A stretch of 64,000 bases of DNA, taken from Cercospora beticola. Taxonomy: Eukaryota; Ascomycota; Dothideomycetes; Mycosphaerellales; Mycosphaerellaceae. Made by a program: the position numbers and the translations under genes. The notes below the pieces were generated by a model. The model made no database searches and was not told the DNA's origin. It worked only from the letters and a program-made list of their open reading frames with translations. Location: NCBI RefSeq assembly GCF_033473495.1, contig NC_088939.1, positions 3,534,001 to 3,598,000 of the forward strand. The letters run 5' to 3'. Below, piece after piece: positions 1-11,500 of this stretch (the first letter of the stretch is position 1; each line of letters begins with the position of its first letter).

Positions 1-1272
1 AGGTTAAGCTTATATATCTTAGACCTAACTAAGAGATATATATAAGCTCTAAAGAAACTAGTAAGGTACCTAAGGTTATTCTAAGACTTAGAACTAATAT
101 TTAGGAGAAATAGAGGAAGCCTAATAGGATATTTAGACTCTAACTATATAATAGATAAAGTAGATAGAGTCTTAATCCTTAGGAGTATCTTCTTCCTTTA
201 TAGAGCTCTAGTTTCTTAGATAAGTAGGAAGCAAAAGTCTATTATAATATTAATAATAGAAGCTAAGTATATAGCTATAAATATATATATAAAGCAGTCT
301 TAATTCTTAGTAGTACTCTTAAGAGAGATAGACTATATAGGGCTAGTAGGAGAATATCTATTCTAGCTAACTATTAAAGCCTATCCTAATATAGTAAGAG
401 AGCTAAGGCTAGTATAAATTATAGGGGACAACTAGGTAGCTTTAACTCTTATTAAAGATATATATACCTATAAGAGATCTAAATATACTAATATTATATA
501 TAACTATATTAGATATCTCTAGTAGTAAAGGAAGATTATAGTAGAATATATTCTAATAAAAGAGATAGTTACTAATAGCCTAACTAAACTAAAGAATAGG
601 CTATAGTTTTAGGAGTTTATAAGACAACTCTAGCTTATATAGAAAAGGGCAAAAGATTCTAGCTCTAACTATAGATTAAACTCTAGACCTAGAATTAATA
701 AAAGAGGATACTTAATTAAGAGATATATAATATCCTTAATTAGGTAATATTAAGCCTAGGAGTTATACTATAGGAGAAGTAGCTTGCTATATATAATAAG
801 TAATTAGGATCTAGGAATCTATATATAGTCTAAAAGGGAAAAGCCTAGAGAAGAAACAAAAAGTATATACTCTAGTATTAACGTTACTATAGTACCTACG
901 ATACTAGACTAAGGAGTTAAACTAAGATAGATTAGGTATATAGCTCTAACTATATAACTATAGTACCTAATAACTTATTATAATTTAGAGTTAGATTTAA
1001 ATATAGGAATATAGGTAGAAGACTATCTAGTCTAAGTAGGAGTATTAGAAAGTATAGTCTAGTTAGATATTCTAAGAGATACTTTAGGGATTAGGATTAG
1101 GTAATATAGGTTATATAATACTAGGTTATATAACCTAGCTAATACCTATCTTAGGAGTAAGATATAACCTATAACTAACTAATATAATTAACTTAGTTAG
1201 TTCCTACTTATTATCTCTACTTCTACTATATTATATCTATCCGACGAGTACCTACGAGAATATAATTTAATA
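1..1272 (+). mobile_element. Ty1/copia element, 3' part (RT tail, RNase H, 3' LTR), RIP-mutated
   Basis: Read with TAG/TAA as Gln/Trp, bases 1-660 give the end of a copia polyprotein. The RNase H part is recognisable: SLIGYLDSNY, then an I-I-EAKYIAI block corresponding to the family's STTEAEYMA, then the copia C-terminal signature around DNQVALTLIKD, RSKYTNI and SLTKLKNR. An untranslated stretch (about 660-1042) and the 3' LTR follow. The window edge cuts the element. The same family recurs at 30940-31712, 31713-45035 and 45036-45895. CpA and TpG are almost absent and CpG is rare as well. The element cannot encode protein as it stands: stops fall every few codons in all frames. Family assignment is firm; the length missing upstream is unknown. 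Confidence 0.88.
1043..1272 (+). repeat. Copia 3' LTR, 230 bp
   Basis: The sequence begins TATTAGAAAGTATAGTC (an ancestral TGTTAG with TG turned to TA) and ends AATTTAATA. The same 230-bp unit occurs at 31713-31942, 44806-45035 and 45666-45895, always with the same two edges, which fixes the LTR length of this family. Confidence 0.88.
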
Positions 1273-4227
1273 ACTATAGTTATAAAGCTTTGTTTTCGCT
1301 ATAGAGTTAAATTACTAGAAAGGCGACCGGAAACTCTTCTTAGTAGCTACTAGATTTTAATACTAATAACCTAAGTATTATTATAACTTCCTATAACGTC
1401 TTAAGTAGTACTTCTAAAGAATAGTAGTAGAGTAAGCGTATTAACGTATACTATAAGGTTATCTAGAGTAATTACGACTACGATCTTAATATAATAAAAG
1501 AAGATAACGACTACTTCTATTTAGTTAAGAAAGATTTTAGATCTTTCTTTAGAGCTCTATTAATTACTACTAGGCCTTACTCTTTAGAAACTATAGCGTA
1601 GGTTAAATTATAAAGGATAGTATAGCTTTTATCGAAAGAGGTATAGAGTAGATAGTTATTAATAAGAAAAAAGCTTCTAGATATCTTTAGTAGGCCTAGA
1701 GATAAGTATAGAAGAAATATTAAAGCTTTATTTAAAGAAATAGATAATTATATATTAGAGCTATATAGAGTTTCTACTAACGATATAGGTAGAAGAGTAG
1801 CTAAAGTAACTCGATAAATAAGTAGCTAAAATACTAAAAATCGAGTAGATTACGAGTATTATATAAAAGTAAGTTAGAATAGAAATCTAATATTAACTCG
1901 TACGTAGAGGTCGTATAGACTCTCTAGAGAGCGAGCTAAGTAATATTCGTAGCCTAGTAATAAGTATAATACTATTAGCTATAACTAGCTCTCTTTACTA
2001 TATAATCGACTTCTTAAGATTTAGAGAAAGCGTTACGCTATATTTCTCGTTTCTAGGAGGTATATTAGTTAGTATATACTAAAGTAAATCTGCTTATATA
2101 TATATAAGAAATATACTATAGATACTAGTAATTATATTATACTTTATTAAACTAATACTAATATCTATACTTTGCTTTATTAGAGTAATACTAACGACCG
2201 AGCCTAGAGTACTAAAGGAATACCGATAGCCGTATCTTATTTCGTATAGCTACTATCTAAATTCCTTTATAATAACGTCTTTACTAGAAGGCAACTATAT
2301 ATAGTTATAAGAGAAAGATCGACGACGAATACCGATAACTATACTAGTATCGGCTTTTTCTTAAGGCCGAGCTCGTAGTACTTAAATAGGCTTACTCGCG
2401 ATTAAGTTAACTTTGCTACTATAGCTATAAACGAGGCAGAACATCTATAATATATTTTAAGCTAATATAACCTACGAAGTTTACGTAGACTAACTTCTAA
2501 GAGTTAAGATATATAGATACTTCTCTATTATCCGAGACGCTCGTACTACGTTCTATCGAAATTATATTATATTTATAGCTATAGTCTCGATAGCTACGGT
2601 CGAGATAGAAATAGAGTCTAATTATATACGAGCTATATACCGCGATTTCTACCTCTTATATCCGCGAAAGATATAGTAGGCAATCGCGTGTCTGCCGGAT
2701 CTACGGACAATATCTAGAGTCTCTATTATTAGTATTATAGAAGGTAAGACGTAAGTAAGCGAATAGTCCTTATAAGAGAGTAGTTTATCGGCTAGACTAC
2801 TACTTTATCGAAATAGATAGTTATCGCTACTATCTATAAAGGAGAATAGCTAAAGCTTAGCGGCTCGCTATGTTCTACTCTATTGCTCGGATTTAGAGAA
2901 ATACCGGCTAATAGTATAGGGCGCAGAACCGAGCTATTATATAATTATAAGAGGTAGCGATCGTCTCCCTCGAAGGTCGTAGAAAGCGAGCTAAGTAGTA
3001 AGAAGTCCGTAACTCCCGTTTATATATATCTAGTTTACGTACTCGAGATAGATATTATAGCGCCTTCCCTACTCTATACTAGAAACTAACGTAGGTAGGA
3101 AAGAGGAAGTTTAAGGCAATAAGCTCTTTACTCTTACTAGACTTACTAGCGAATACCTCGAGATTATCGTAAGCCTTACTATTAGTAATATACTTTACTT
3201 TTTTTTTGCCTCTAGTAGCGGTCTATATTAATTCTTCTAGGTCCTAATTATGTAGGTATAGCGACCCTAGATATAGCTCGCTACCGAAATACGTCTACGA
3301 ATAGTTAACGAGGCGTACGAAATAATTCCGGACCCTCGATATATAATCCTATAGAGATACTACGCTATACGTAGTCCGCTAATCTTCGCGCCTACTATAT
3401 TATACTAATAGGAGCAAATGCCGTTTCTTACGCTATATATAGTAGGTATCCTACGTAACAATATTATATTTACCTCGCTAGCCGAATCTAGTCTATCTTA
3501 TATTAATATATTCCGTATCTTTAATATTATAATATAAGCTTACTTCGTAGGTCTAACCGTATAAGGTGTAATCGATTAACTAACTAACTAGTTATAATCC
3601 TATCCGTAGAGTACTCGTAAGCTTCTACCTACGCTCTAGCTAACTAGTACTACTATATTCGATCTTAAGCCTACCGTACTAATAATATATATATAGACAT
3701 TAGGTCGCGTATACGAGTTATCGCAGCTTAATCTATTATACTTAATTATAGCGTAATTAGTAGTACGCTAGAAGTAAAAATATACTATCGTAAGAATTCT
3801 TAGTATTAACTAGGGAAACTCGTAGTCTCTATTTAAATACGCCTCGACAACCTATCTAGTTAATTAGCTTAGCTACGTTTATAGCTAACGCCGATTAAGC
3901 TTATACCTAGGACGCTCCTCGTAGTTAGGCGAACGTATATCTCGGTATATATTCCGATAGAACTTAGTCGGTAATTGTTTACTATATATAGTAGGTACGT
4001 CTTAAGAGTTATTAGCGTCTTAAGTAGTATCTTATTAAGTGTCCTATAGCTACGTATAGGAACCTTCTACGCGGTATATAGGACTCCCGACTCCGAGCGT
4101 AGAGGCGTAGTAGAATTAACCTAATATTAGCTACGTAGCCGCCTCGTACGTCTAAAAAGCGTAATAGTAGGTCTTTTTATATCGTCTACTTCTTCGTACT
4201 CGTATAAACTATAGCGATAGTAGAAGT
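1273..4227. other. RIP-mutated DNA of unknown identity between copia LTR and BTB pseudogene
   Basis: About 3 kb with almost no CpA or TpG but many CpG, so its composition differs from the CpG-poor copia DNA to its left. Several frames can be read through if TAG/TAA are ignored, but none gave a family I recognise, and with TGA removed by RIP such openness means little. A few residual CA/TG bases survive near 2685-2705. It may be an old transposon or the remains of ordinary genes next to the BTB pseudogene that were caught by RIP. I see no LTR, terminal inverted repeat or target duplication at its ends. Confidence 0.5.
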
Positions 4228-5387
4228 ATAGCGTATAAACTATTTTTAACTAAGGAAGTCGTATTTAATCTATAAGAGGACCTTATTCTTATCGTAAACG
4301 GATATACCGGCCTATAGAGATTTCTCGTAGCGTCTTACGCGTTCGCTCTAGCGTATAAACTATAGGCGGATATAATTAGATATTAAGGTATACTTAGTCG
4401 TAAAGCTAGAAATAAACCTTCGTAAATTAAATTCGAGGATAACGATACTATAGTACTTAAGATCCTTCTTAATATCGCGTACCTACGCTTTAGATAGATA
4501 CTAGATAAGCTTAAGTTTTAGTAACTACTAGCCTTATCTATCCTAACTAATAAGTACTAAGCTACGCCGCTTATTATTCCTTAGATATAATAATAGGCCT
4601 TAAACCTTTATAACCTAGTATAAAGTCCTAGCTACGAAGAGTTCTCGTAGATCGCGTAGGATTTCGGAATAGAGGAAGAATTCGAGTAGCTTTCTGCTCG
4701 GATAACCTTAAATACGATAATCGACTACGAAGGAAATTACGTAGTAGGCGAGGTAACGGTATCTATATAGTATCTACCGCTAGGTCTTATTAGTTCGTAT
4801 ATCGAGTAATCTGCTCCTAAGCGTAAACATACGTACTAGATAGTATCTTAGATATACGAGCTATAATACTAGATCGGCTACTCGTAATTCCTTATAAATA
4901 TACTAATCGTATAAGTAGCTCTTCCGCTAGAGATATATTTTATAAGAAAAGGAACGGTAAGGAGTACGACGCGTTATCCTTTAGCTCGCTTATACTATAA
5001 CTCTTATAGCTAGGGCTCTAGCCTTCGCGCTTAACGAATATCGATATCTCGCTTAGTATTATTAAGCTTACCTCCGCTCTTAAAAGAATTAAGATACACT
5101 CGTATCCGTACGACTCGATAGATCGATACTAAACTTACTATAATAAATACGTCGACTTAGATAATTACTATAGTTCCTTCGGTAGGATGCCCTAGCAGAT
5201 CGATGCAGTCCTTAGAGAGATTCCCTCTAGCGTTACTAGCGCTCACCGCGAGCATATTAAGCACCAATTGGGCTATCTCTAGGCGCTGTCTAATCGTGAC
5301 CGCAATGTTATAGTTCCTTTCCGTCGCGCGCGGCATCTTGTAGAAGCAAATTATGCCTTGACCGACACGTACAGGCCTTTCAGATAG
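4228..5387 (+). pseudogene. BTB/POZ-domain gene, RIP-destroyed
   Basis: Reading TAG/TAA as Gln/Trp gives a typical ascomycete BTB/POZ protein. An N-terminal BTB start (DLILIVNGYTG, then a frame equivalent to the F-V-S-A-L core) is followed by ILLNIAYLRFRQ, LLALSILTNKY, a P-W-I-Q-Q-W segment and FSWIAWDFGIEEEFEWL, all hallmarks of fungal BTB 'nuclear pore-like' proteins. A frame change lies near 4800. The C-terminal part continues from there through YDALSF, LSIIKLTSALKRIKI and IDRYQTYYN, and into normal DNA as REIPSSVTSAHREHIKHQLG and ALSNRDRNV. The ancestral ATG is probably the ATA at 4228. Stops are dense before 5190, but only two TAG codons remain between 5190 and the terminal TAG at 5385. 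The gene therefore straddles the RIP boundary. Its biochemical role is unknown. Confidence 0.65.
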
Positions 5388-6502
5388 TCGTAACAGATTG
5401 TGAAGGATCGCATTTGCAAGACGATACGGTACCTGTTTGGGTTTTATTAGGGGTGGGGTTGCGGGTTGGCAATCTTGCAGTCTGGTGTCTGAATGTTTTC
5501 AACCTTATTACGCGCTCTTTTTATGATACAAGCGAGAAGTCTTCCTGAGGCAAACAGGTAACCACCTTCTTCCGCACCAATATATCTCATGGGTCAACTC
5601 GCCCTCGGTCCTGCACGCTACCTTGATAGTCTCCACTTCCGTGCCTAACATGATCATTGATTCCGTTTCTGAAGTGCGTCTGTTCGTTTCGCCGTGGACG
5701 TGTCTATACGGTATCCTCCTAACCCTCGGCGAGTTCGATTTCCGTATGACGGAAACGCGCAAGAATTAAATGTTATTGTCTTCCAGGAACCCGCGGACGA
5801 CTGGCTCTTCTCTCCATATAGTTTCTCCGTACCGATGCCCTACAGACTTAAGCTTCTCCCATTTTTCGGTTCCTCAATTCTAATTCATCGCGTTCAGAGA
5901 GCGCTGAGGAAAGATATAGAACACGAACACGCAGATTGGGACGATGGCAGTAGTCGGAGAAGAGACGAAGGGAGCGGCAATATGGGCGATAGAGGTCAGT
6001 CAGCAAATTAGGAGTCGCATTTATGAGAGACATCAAGAACAAAGGACTACAGAACTACAACAGTGCCCCGGTGAGCTTTGCAGCAGCGGTAGCGAGCAGT
6101 ATACTAGCCAGTAGTATACGCGAGCCTTACCACATACAGAAAGTCTCAACACAGAGCCAGCGTGAAATTACCACGAAAATTGGAACCCCTCCAAATATTA
6201 AACGCCTGCATACAATGACGGCCATTTCTATTGCTTATGCTAGCGAGGCAGAGCATCCAGCACTTGTTAGTCGTGAAAGCCGTCGTATAAGAGTCTTCGC
6301 TTCGGCGCTAGAGACTATCTGTTCACGCTTATAGTTTGTAAGTCAGCTTATCAAGCGCGTCCAAAGATGCGGGAAACGGCGGTTATGTACTTGATTTTCC
6401 GCGCCATTGCAGAGGTTCGAGGTGAGGGATACGACCTTGATTTGTAGAGCATTTATGACGCAGTCCGTTCCATTTTATCAAGTCGGTGCCTATCACAACG
6501 CT
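5388..6502. other. Intergenic DNA, no supported gene
   Basis: Normal dinucleotide composition. Short open frames exist (for example 84 codons on the minus strand at 5508-5762 and 105 codons on the plus strand at 5694-6011). They overlap each other on opposite strands, match nothing I recognise and have no clear intron or start context. The minus-strand frame ending near 5508 has a plausible amino-acid mix but is not convincing. The stretch after 5440 is G/T-rich. Confidence 0.5.
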
Positions 6503-7355
6503 TCAACGGGGCAAAACTTTGAACCTGTCCGAGATTTTCTGAACAAGATCCTTCACAAATTCGCCTCCTTGCTCAACCAAATCGCAAAACTCCGCAGACC
6601 CTGTCAGATCCTCGATGTTATCTGCAGCAAAATGCGCTACCACTTCTCGCAAGATGTCAACGTTTTCGTGACTAGTTGGTGTATGATCGTAAATATGAGA
6701 TATTAGCTCTACCATCCTAGTGATGGGATGAAGAGGGAAGACGAGCCGACGAAGTATTTCGCAAAATCTTTGGGCAGCGTGGATCCTCAATTCATGGACG
6801 TTGTATGTGTCGGCGAACACGTACACATCCACATGACTATTCAGGATTGGTAGGACTTCCTCGAGCGCAAGGGCTCCACTGCTGACGGTTGAATCTGTAG
6901 GCAATGGCAATTGAGCGGGGAGATCGAATTGTAGTTCTCGCAGCCTAGGTCTGGTCAATACCAGCGGTTTTGCCTGTGGCATTGGCGACGGCGTGAACTC
7001 TGTCCAATAGCGGATGTTTTCAGGTGTGGATGTCCGAGGCGAGACGCCATTACTTGTGGGAAGGGAGTTCGCTGGACTGTAACTTCCGGAGTAGATGAAT
7101 TCACTAAATCGTGCAAAAGTGAGTTCCTCTGTGTCCTGCAATGTGGCGAAGCCGTGCTGGGTCTCTTCCATTCCATTGTGCATCATCGCCATGAGAGGCT
7201 CAGAATACCTCTGCACTAGTCGCTTGTGCAAAGTAAAGCGATGGCCGTGAACATCGAAGCTGAATGTCCCTCCGCAGAAGACGCTGCGTCCAAAGCTTAG
7301 TCATTATGTCAACACCAGGTGGGTGCAGGACGTACTCAAGATTGGCAGACGACAT
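6503..7355 (-). pseudogene. BTB/POZ-domain protein gene with a one-base frame break
   Basis: A minus-strand frame is open from 7300 to the stop at 6503. It starts inside the BTB fold: CGGTFSFDVHGHRFTLHKRL, then RYSEPLMAMMHNGMEE, then FARFSEFIYSGSY, followed after a low-complexity linker by DVYVFADTYNVHELRIHAAQ. This is the fungal BTB/POZ pattern (a substrate-adaptor-like fold in this superfamily; role here unknown). There is no ATG in that frame. An upstream frame starts at ATG 7355 (MSSANLEYVL, ending KLWTQR) and would join the BTB frame with a single-base shift between about 7283 and 7274, giving roughly 283 residues, a usual size. I therefore read it as frameshifted. Alternatives are an assembly indel or an unrecognised short intron. 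It is divergent from the kinase-like gene at 7716. Confidence 0.7.
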
Positions 7356-7715
7356 CTTTGTTCTTCAGATTCAAATTATACGAATACCGTACGTGATTTC
7401 CAAAGAAAAACCATGTCCCAACAGGCTGAGCTTCGTACATAACGGCTGGAGAATGTCCCACGGATGGCGTCTTCTAAGGTGCTGCTTTCGAGCAATGTTG
7501 CCCACTTATCTATTTTTGGATCGGATATTGTTGATACATGCATGCCACCGGCGCCTGCCACGGTATTTTCCCGCCTGGCTGCTCCAGCACCCTGCAACTT
7601 CGGCGATGTTCGTGCCTTGGCCGCAAAGAAGTCCGATTGGATAGGCTGACTCCATGTCAAAAGTCGTTGCCCCGGTCCTCTGCGGCAGTTCCGACTGCGA
7701 TTCGCCAACGCCTGC
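7356..7715. promoter_or_regulatory. Divergent intergenic region between BTB and kinase-like genes
   Basis: This 360-bp gap lies between the inferred start of the minus-strand BTB gene and the inferred start of the plus-strand kinase-like gene, so it would hold both promoters if both starts are right. I see no clear TATA box or repeated operator-like site. Overlapping short frames here have no recognisable product. Confidence 0.25.
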
Positions 7716-8532
7716 ATGTCTCGACTTCGTCTTCGCCAACGGCAACCTTTTTCCTGCTCTGTTCAGCTTTCCTGCTTTTCCGCCGAGGCTGCGGCCGAAG
7801 AATCTGCTGCCCAGTCGTTGAACATCGTAGCTGGAAGAAGACGATGAACGATCGAGAACCATCGATAACCTCCTTCCGAGATCTTTTCCCTCCTATAATG
7901 CATTTGCTGAGGAAGATGATCATGAAGGCAATCCAATATTCCTGTATTCATCCTTCGGTTTCTTCACGTCTGAACACGCGCCATATTTTGGACAGTCAAC
8001 GTCGAAGAAATCCACCTTGACTGTAGAAGAGATCAAAAAATGCCTCCGGCCCCTGCCAGACGACGATGTCTGTCCGCAATCATCAGCGTCCTCAATCACG
8101 ACGTTGCCGGTGCCTTTCGATGACAGACTCTTCCTGAAAAGACCGAGCTTGAATCTTGGTTTCATTGGTACTAATCTGTTGCCCAAGCTCATCCTACAGG
8201 AAGCGGAAACAATGGAGCTTCTGCTACGCAAGACACACCCTAACATCATACGGTATCACGGGTGCCTTGCCAAGCGAGGACGAATGGTCGAACTTGTTCT
8301 GGATCGTTACGATACGACACTAAAACAGCGGCTTGACAGGAGCATGATTCGCAATCTCGAGAGTGACAACTTTGTGGAACACATTGAGTCTGCGCTCGAG
8401 CATCTCCACGGGTTTGGCCTGGCGCACAATGATCTCAACCCAATGACCATTATGGTTGACGAGAGGCATTAGAAACTATATCTCATCGATTTTGGTCCTT
8501 GTCATCCGTTGCTAGGAGCTACAGATCGGACG
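7716..8532 (+). pseudogene. Protein kinase-like gene, truncated and broken
   Basis: The best-preserved segment (8017-8469) reads LFLKRPSL, then ETMELLLRKTHPNIIRYHGC (alpha-C and hinge region), LVLDRYDTTLKQRL, ALEHLHGFGLAHNDLNP (catalytic loop, H-N-D in place of H-R-D) and MTIMVDE. In frame upstream the same reading continues through AEEDDHEGNPIFLYSSFGFF and LEEDDERSRTIDNLLPRS back to about 7831. There it needs a one-base shift to join the frame of ATG 7716. An in-frame TAG at 8470-8472 stops translation just before the magnesium-binding DFG motif (LYLIDFGPCHP, 8476-8508). No C-lobe follows, because the convergent large gene ends at 8533. The loop reads P-M-T-I where active kinases have P-x-N-I. 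Most likely a dead fungus-specific kinase copy; the 5' part is the least certain. Confidence 0.6.
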
Positions 8533-11500
8533 TCACCCATCGAAATCCTGTTCGCTAAACAATCTGCCGTCGAGCAATTGCCCAATGTGTGTCTTGTCGA
8601 TGGCCTCGCCATTCCTTCTCACCTTCGAGATCATTCCTTTGAAGAAACTCACCGGACTCTTGGGATACCCGCATCCGCTTCGGCCGGCGTCATCGCTCAA
8701 AATGAATCCTGTGGCATCTAGCCGCCAGCCCCTGTCTGTCATTTCCTGCGTAACAACTATCGCCGAGAGCCCGAGGAAACCGCAAATTTCCAGATAGTCC
8801 TCGCGAGAGCTGATGTACAATTGGCCCGCGAACAAGTTGACCGCGACCGCAAGTGAGCGCGGTATATCTGGCACGTCCCGTGCAGGGACAGTATGGAGCA
8901 GCAGATGATCGAGTGTTGCATATCCGGAGTTACACTTGGGCTTGTACATGTGCAGGGTCGCTCCTCGGGAGTGCTTCATCTCTGGGTATAATTGGTTCGC
9001 CTCGAAGGGACTAATCACGAGCATGTAATCCGCTTCACTGCTTCCGTTCACACGGTTGGACAGCATCCACTGCACTGGCCGCTGATAACTGTCGGAAATG
9101 TGGCTGTGGGAAGACATGTCCAATGTCTCGTAGAAGTCGGCGCTGACGAGAAGCTTGCATTTGAGCAGAGCAGGTGAGAACATCTCTGCTGCGCTCGATC
9201 CTTGGAACGCTGCAAACGCAGCCATGTACGCTTTGGACTGCGGATCGTAGATTCCATGCTTCGCAAAGCGAATGACATCGTCCCGGAGCTGATGGCGGGC
9301 AGGTGAGGCCGCCGGTGGGCGCTGCACGTGACGCTCCTGTTCAATCTCAGGTGACAGTTCGCGTTCCTGTTCTTCTTGTAGAGTGCTGGCAGTGAACTCC
9401 AAGTCGTCGAATTCTTGGCACCGAGCGGAGATGCGTCGGAGGTGGGCTTCAGATATATCACACGAGTGCGATGGCGTTTCGTCCACCTGGAGCGGATGAT
9501 ATCGATGCTCAATCGTTTGACACTCCTGCTCTTGGAATTTCTTGGCCGTAGCAACCGTCATGTGTCCTCCACACTCCTCCCACAGGGCCTGCTGTCGATA
9601 AAACCGCTGCCCTTGGACTTGCCAAAGCGGCATGCTGCGGCGCACGTCGCTGTGCGTCTCCGAAATTGACCACAGGAGTACATCTGCGATGTTGATCGAT
9701 GAGGGCTCCGATTTGCCAGTCACCGACAGAATTTTGGCTTGTATTTCGGACGAGACGCAAAATACCACGGATTGACCTTTCCCTAGCTTTCGCAATCGCA
9801 TACATGCTTGCACAAGGCGATCCTTGGTCACGCCCGCCCCAAGTGTGACGAGAGCTCTGTAATGCGGAGGCAACTTGAGATCGATGCCTCGGGTATGTGC
9901 TTCGTCCAAGAACACCAAGCACGAATCCAATCGACCGGCATAGGTAGAGGTTCTGAGCAATTCCACTCTCGAAGTGCGGTCGACAATGCAAATCTCGTCA
10001 CGATCATTGACGAACACCACAGCGCTCTTTGCACCAGAGTGCATCTGGAGCCACGTCTTTGCCACTTCGAGATTTCCCAACTCCAGGACGGCAGCCCCGC
10101 AATCGAGGATGACTTCGACTGCGGGCTCTAGAGTAGTGGCCAGGGTCAGCATGCGCTCGGCCTCAGAAAGCGCCGAGTCATTGCTCAGGTCGAGTAAGAC
10201 AACATCATTCTCGGGCTGTAGGATGTACCCAAGCACAAGTGCGTTCGTATGCTTCTGCTCCGGCAGGTCGAGTTCGCGAACATCCAGCGGCAGGAGGCGA
10301 CGAGAGTCATTGGTGCCAGAGAAACCTGTGACGGCGCCTCCACCGCGCACCTTCGATTTGCCCAGATCCCAGCCCGATGCGGAGAGCTTGAGTGGGAACT
10401 CCTTCATCTCCTTGGGAAACACTATGTGCGCGAGGAAGTAATCAATGACATTCTTCGCGAATCGGAGCGCAGGAAAGAGCTCTCGGATGCATTGTGGCCG
10501 ATCCTTCAGATTGATACCGCGCAGGTCATGAAAGGCAGCAGGCAGTTCGTGCGAGTGCTGGACGAACGCCTGGTACTCGAGATCGGCCTGATCCGAGCCG
10601 ATAACATGACCTATGGAGGTGAAGAGGTCGTCGTCCGAGAGTCCACCGTAGTAATAGCTCAAACAAGTCAAAGCGATGACCACATCCGGATGCGAGAATT
10701 CGGAGCGCGAGGACGGGAAGTCCTTGGCGCGATACGGTACCGCTAGCTGAGAGGGGGGCGTCCGGGGAACAGTCGTCAAGCCATAGTTGACCCGATATCG
10801 CTTCGACCCAAACACGAAGGCCAGGACTCCACCAGCTACCAGGCCGCGAAGCAGAAGAAGCGGCGAGGCGGTAGACTCCGTCCAGAAGATCGACCGCTCT
10901 ACACTGGCGATCTCCCATTGGTCGAGATCTGGCTTGGTGATGTAGTTGTAGATAGCGATGCGGATCGCTGCGGGCTGACGCGCGATCCGAAGGCGTGACA
11001 GACCTCGATCGCAGATACATCGCGCAAGACGATGCAGAAGCTTGGTCTCCGCGTCCTGGCGAAGAATGCGAGTTCTGGGGAAGGTTCCGCATATGCCTCG
11101 CGCGTGACATTCCAACGAGGCTGGCGCTTCGCGGGACACACCAGGAGCTACGAGCCTCAGAATCTCGAGCACCTCCTGGATCAGGAGCCAGCGATCTGGG
11201 CTCAGCTCGATAGTGCTCTGGGTCCCCATCGTGTAGATCAGCTCAAAGCGCACATCAAAGTTCTCATCTGCCTCGTCCACAATGTCGTGTGCTGAGCTCA
11301 TGATGTCTTGCACGTCTTCGCTCAAGAGTTGTGCGCCGATTGCGTGCTTATCCGAGATGAAGCATTCCAGAGCCATAAGCTGCATCGACAGAATGTGCTC
11401 AGGCTGGACAAGCAGGATGCCACCCGTGCGCTTGCACTCGCGGATCATGTCGCCGACCGTCTGGGTCCCGTGCAAGCCCAGCCTCAGAGACCGTGAAATG

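Noticed and set aside
5508..6042. Small genes in the region left of the BTB gene
   Set aside because: Overlapping frames on both strands, none with family resemblance or intron signals; kept only as intergenic DNA.
7538..8020. 160-codon plus-strand frame as the N-terminus of the kinase-like gene
   Set aside because: Its sequence is Ser/Phe-rich without a match. Another frame gives an acidic linker that continues directly into the kinase segment.
10249..10746. Long open frames on the plus strand inside 8533-17847
   Set aside because: They overlap the conserved 3104-residue frame, follow its codon positions on the other strand, and have no recognisable domain.
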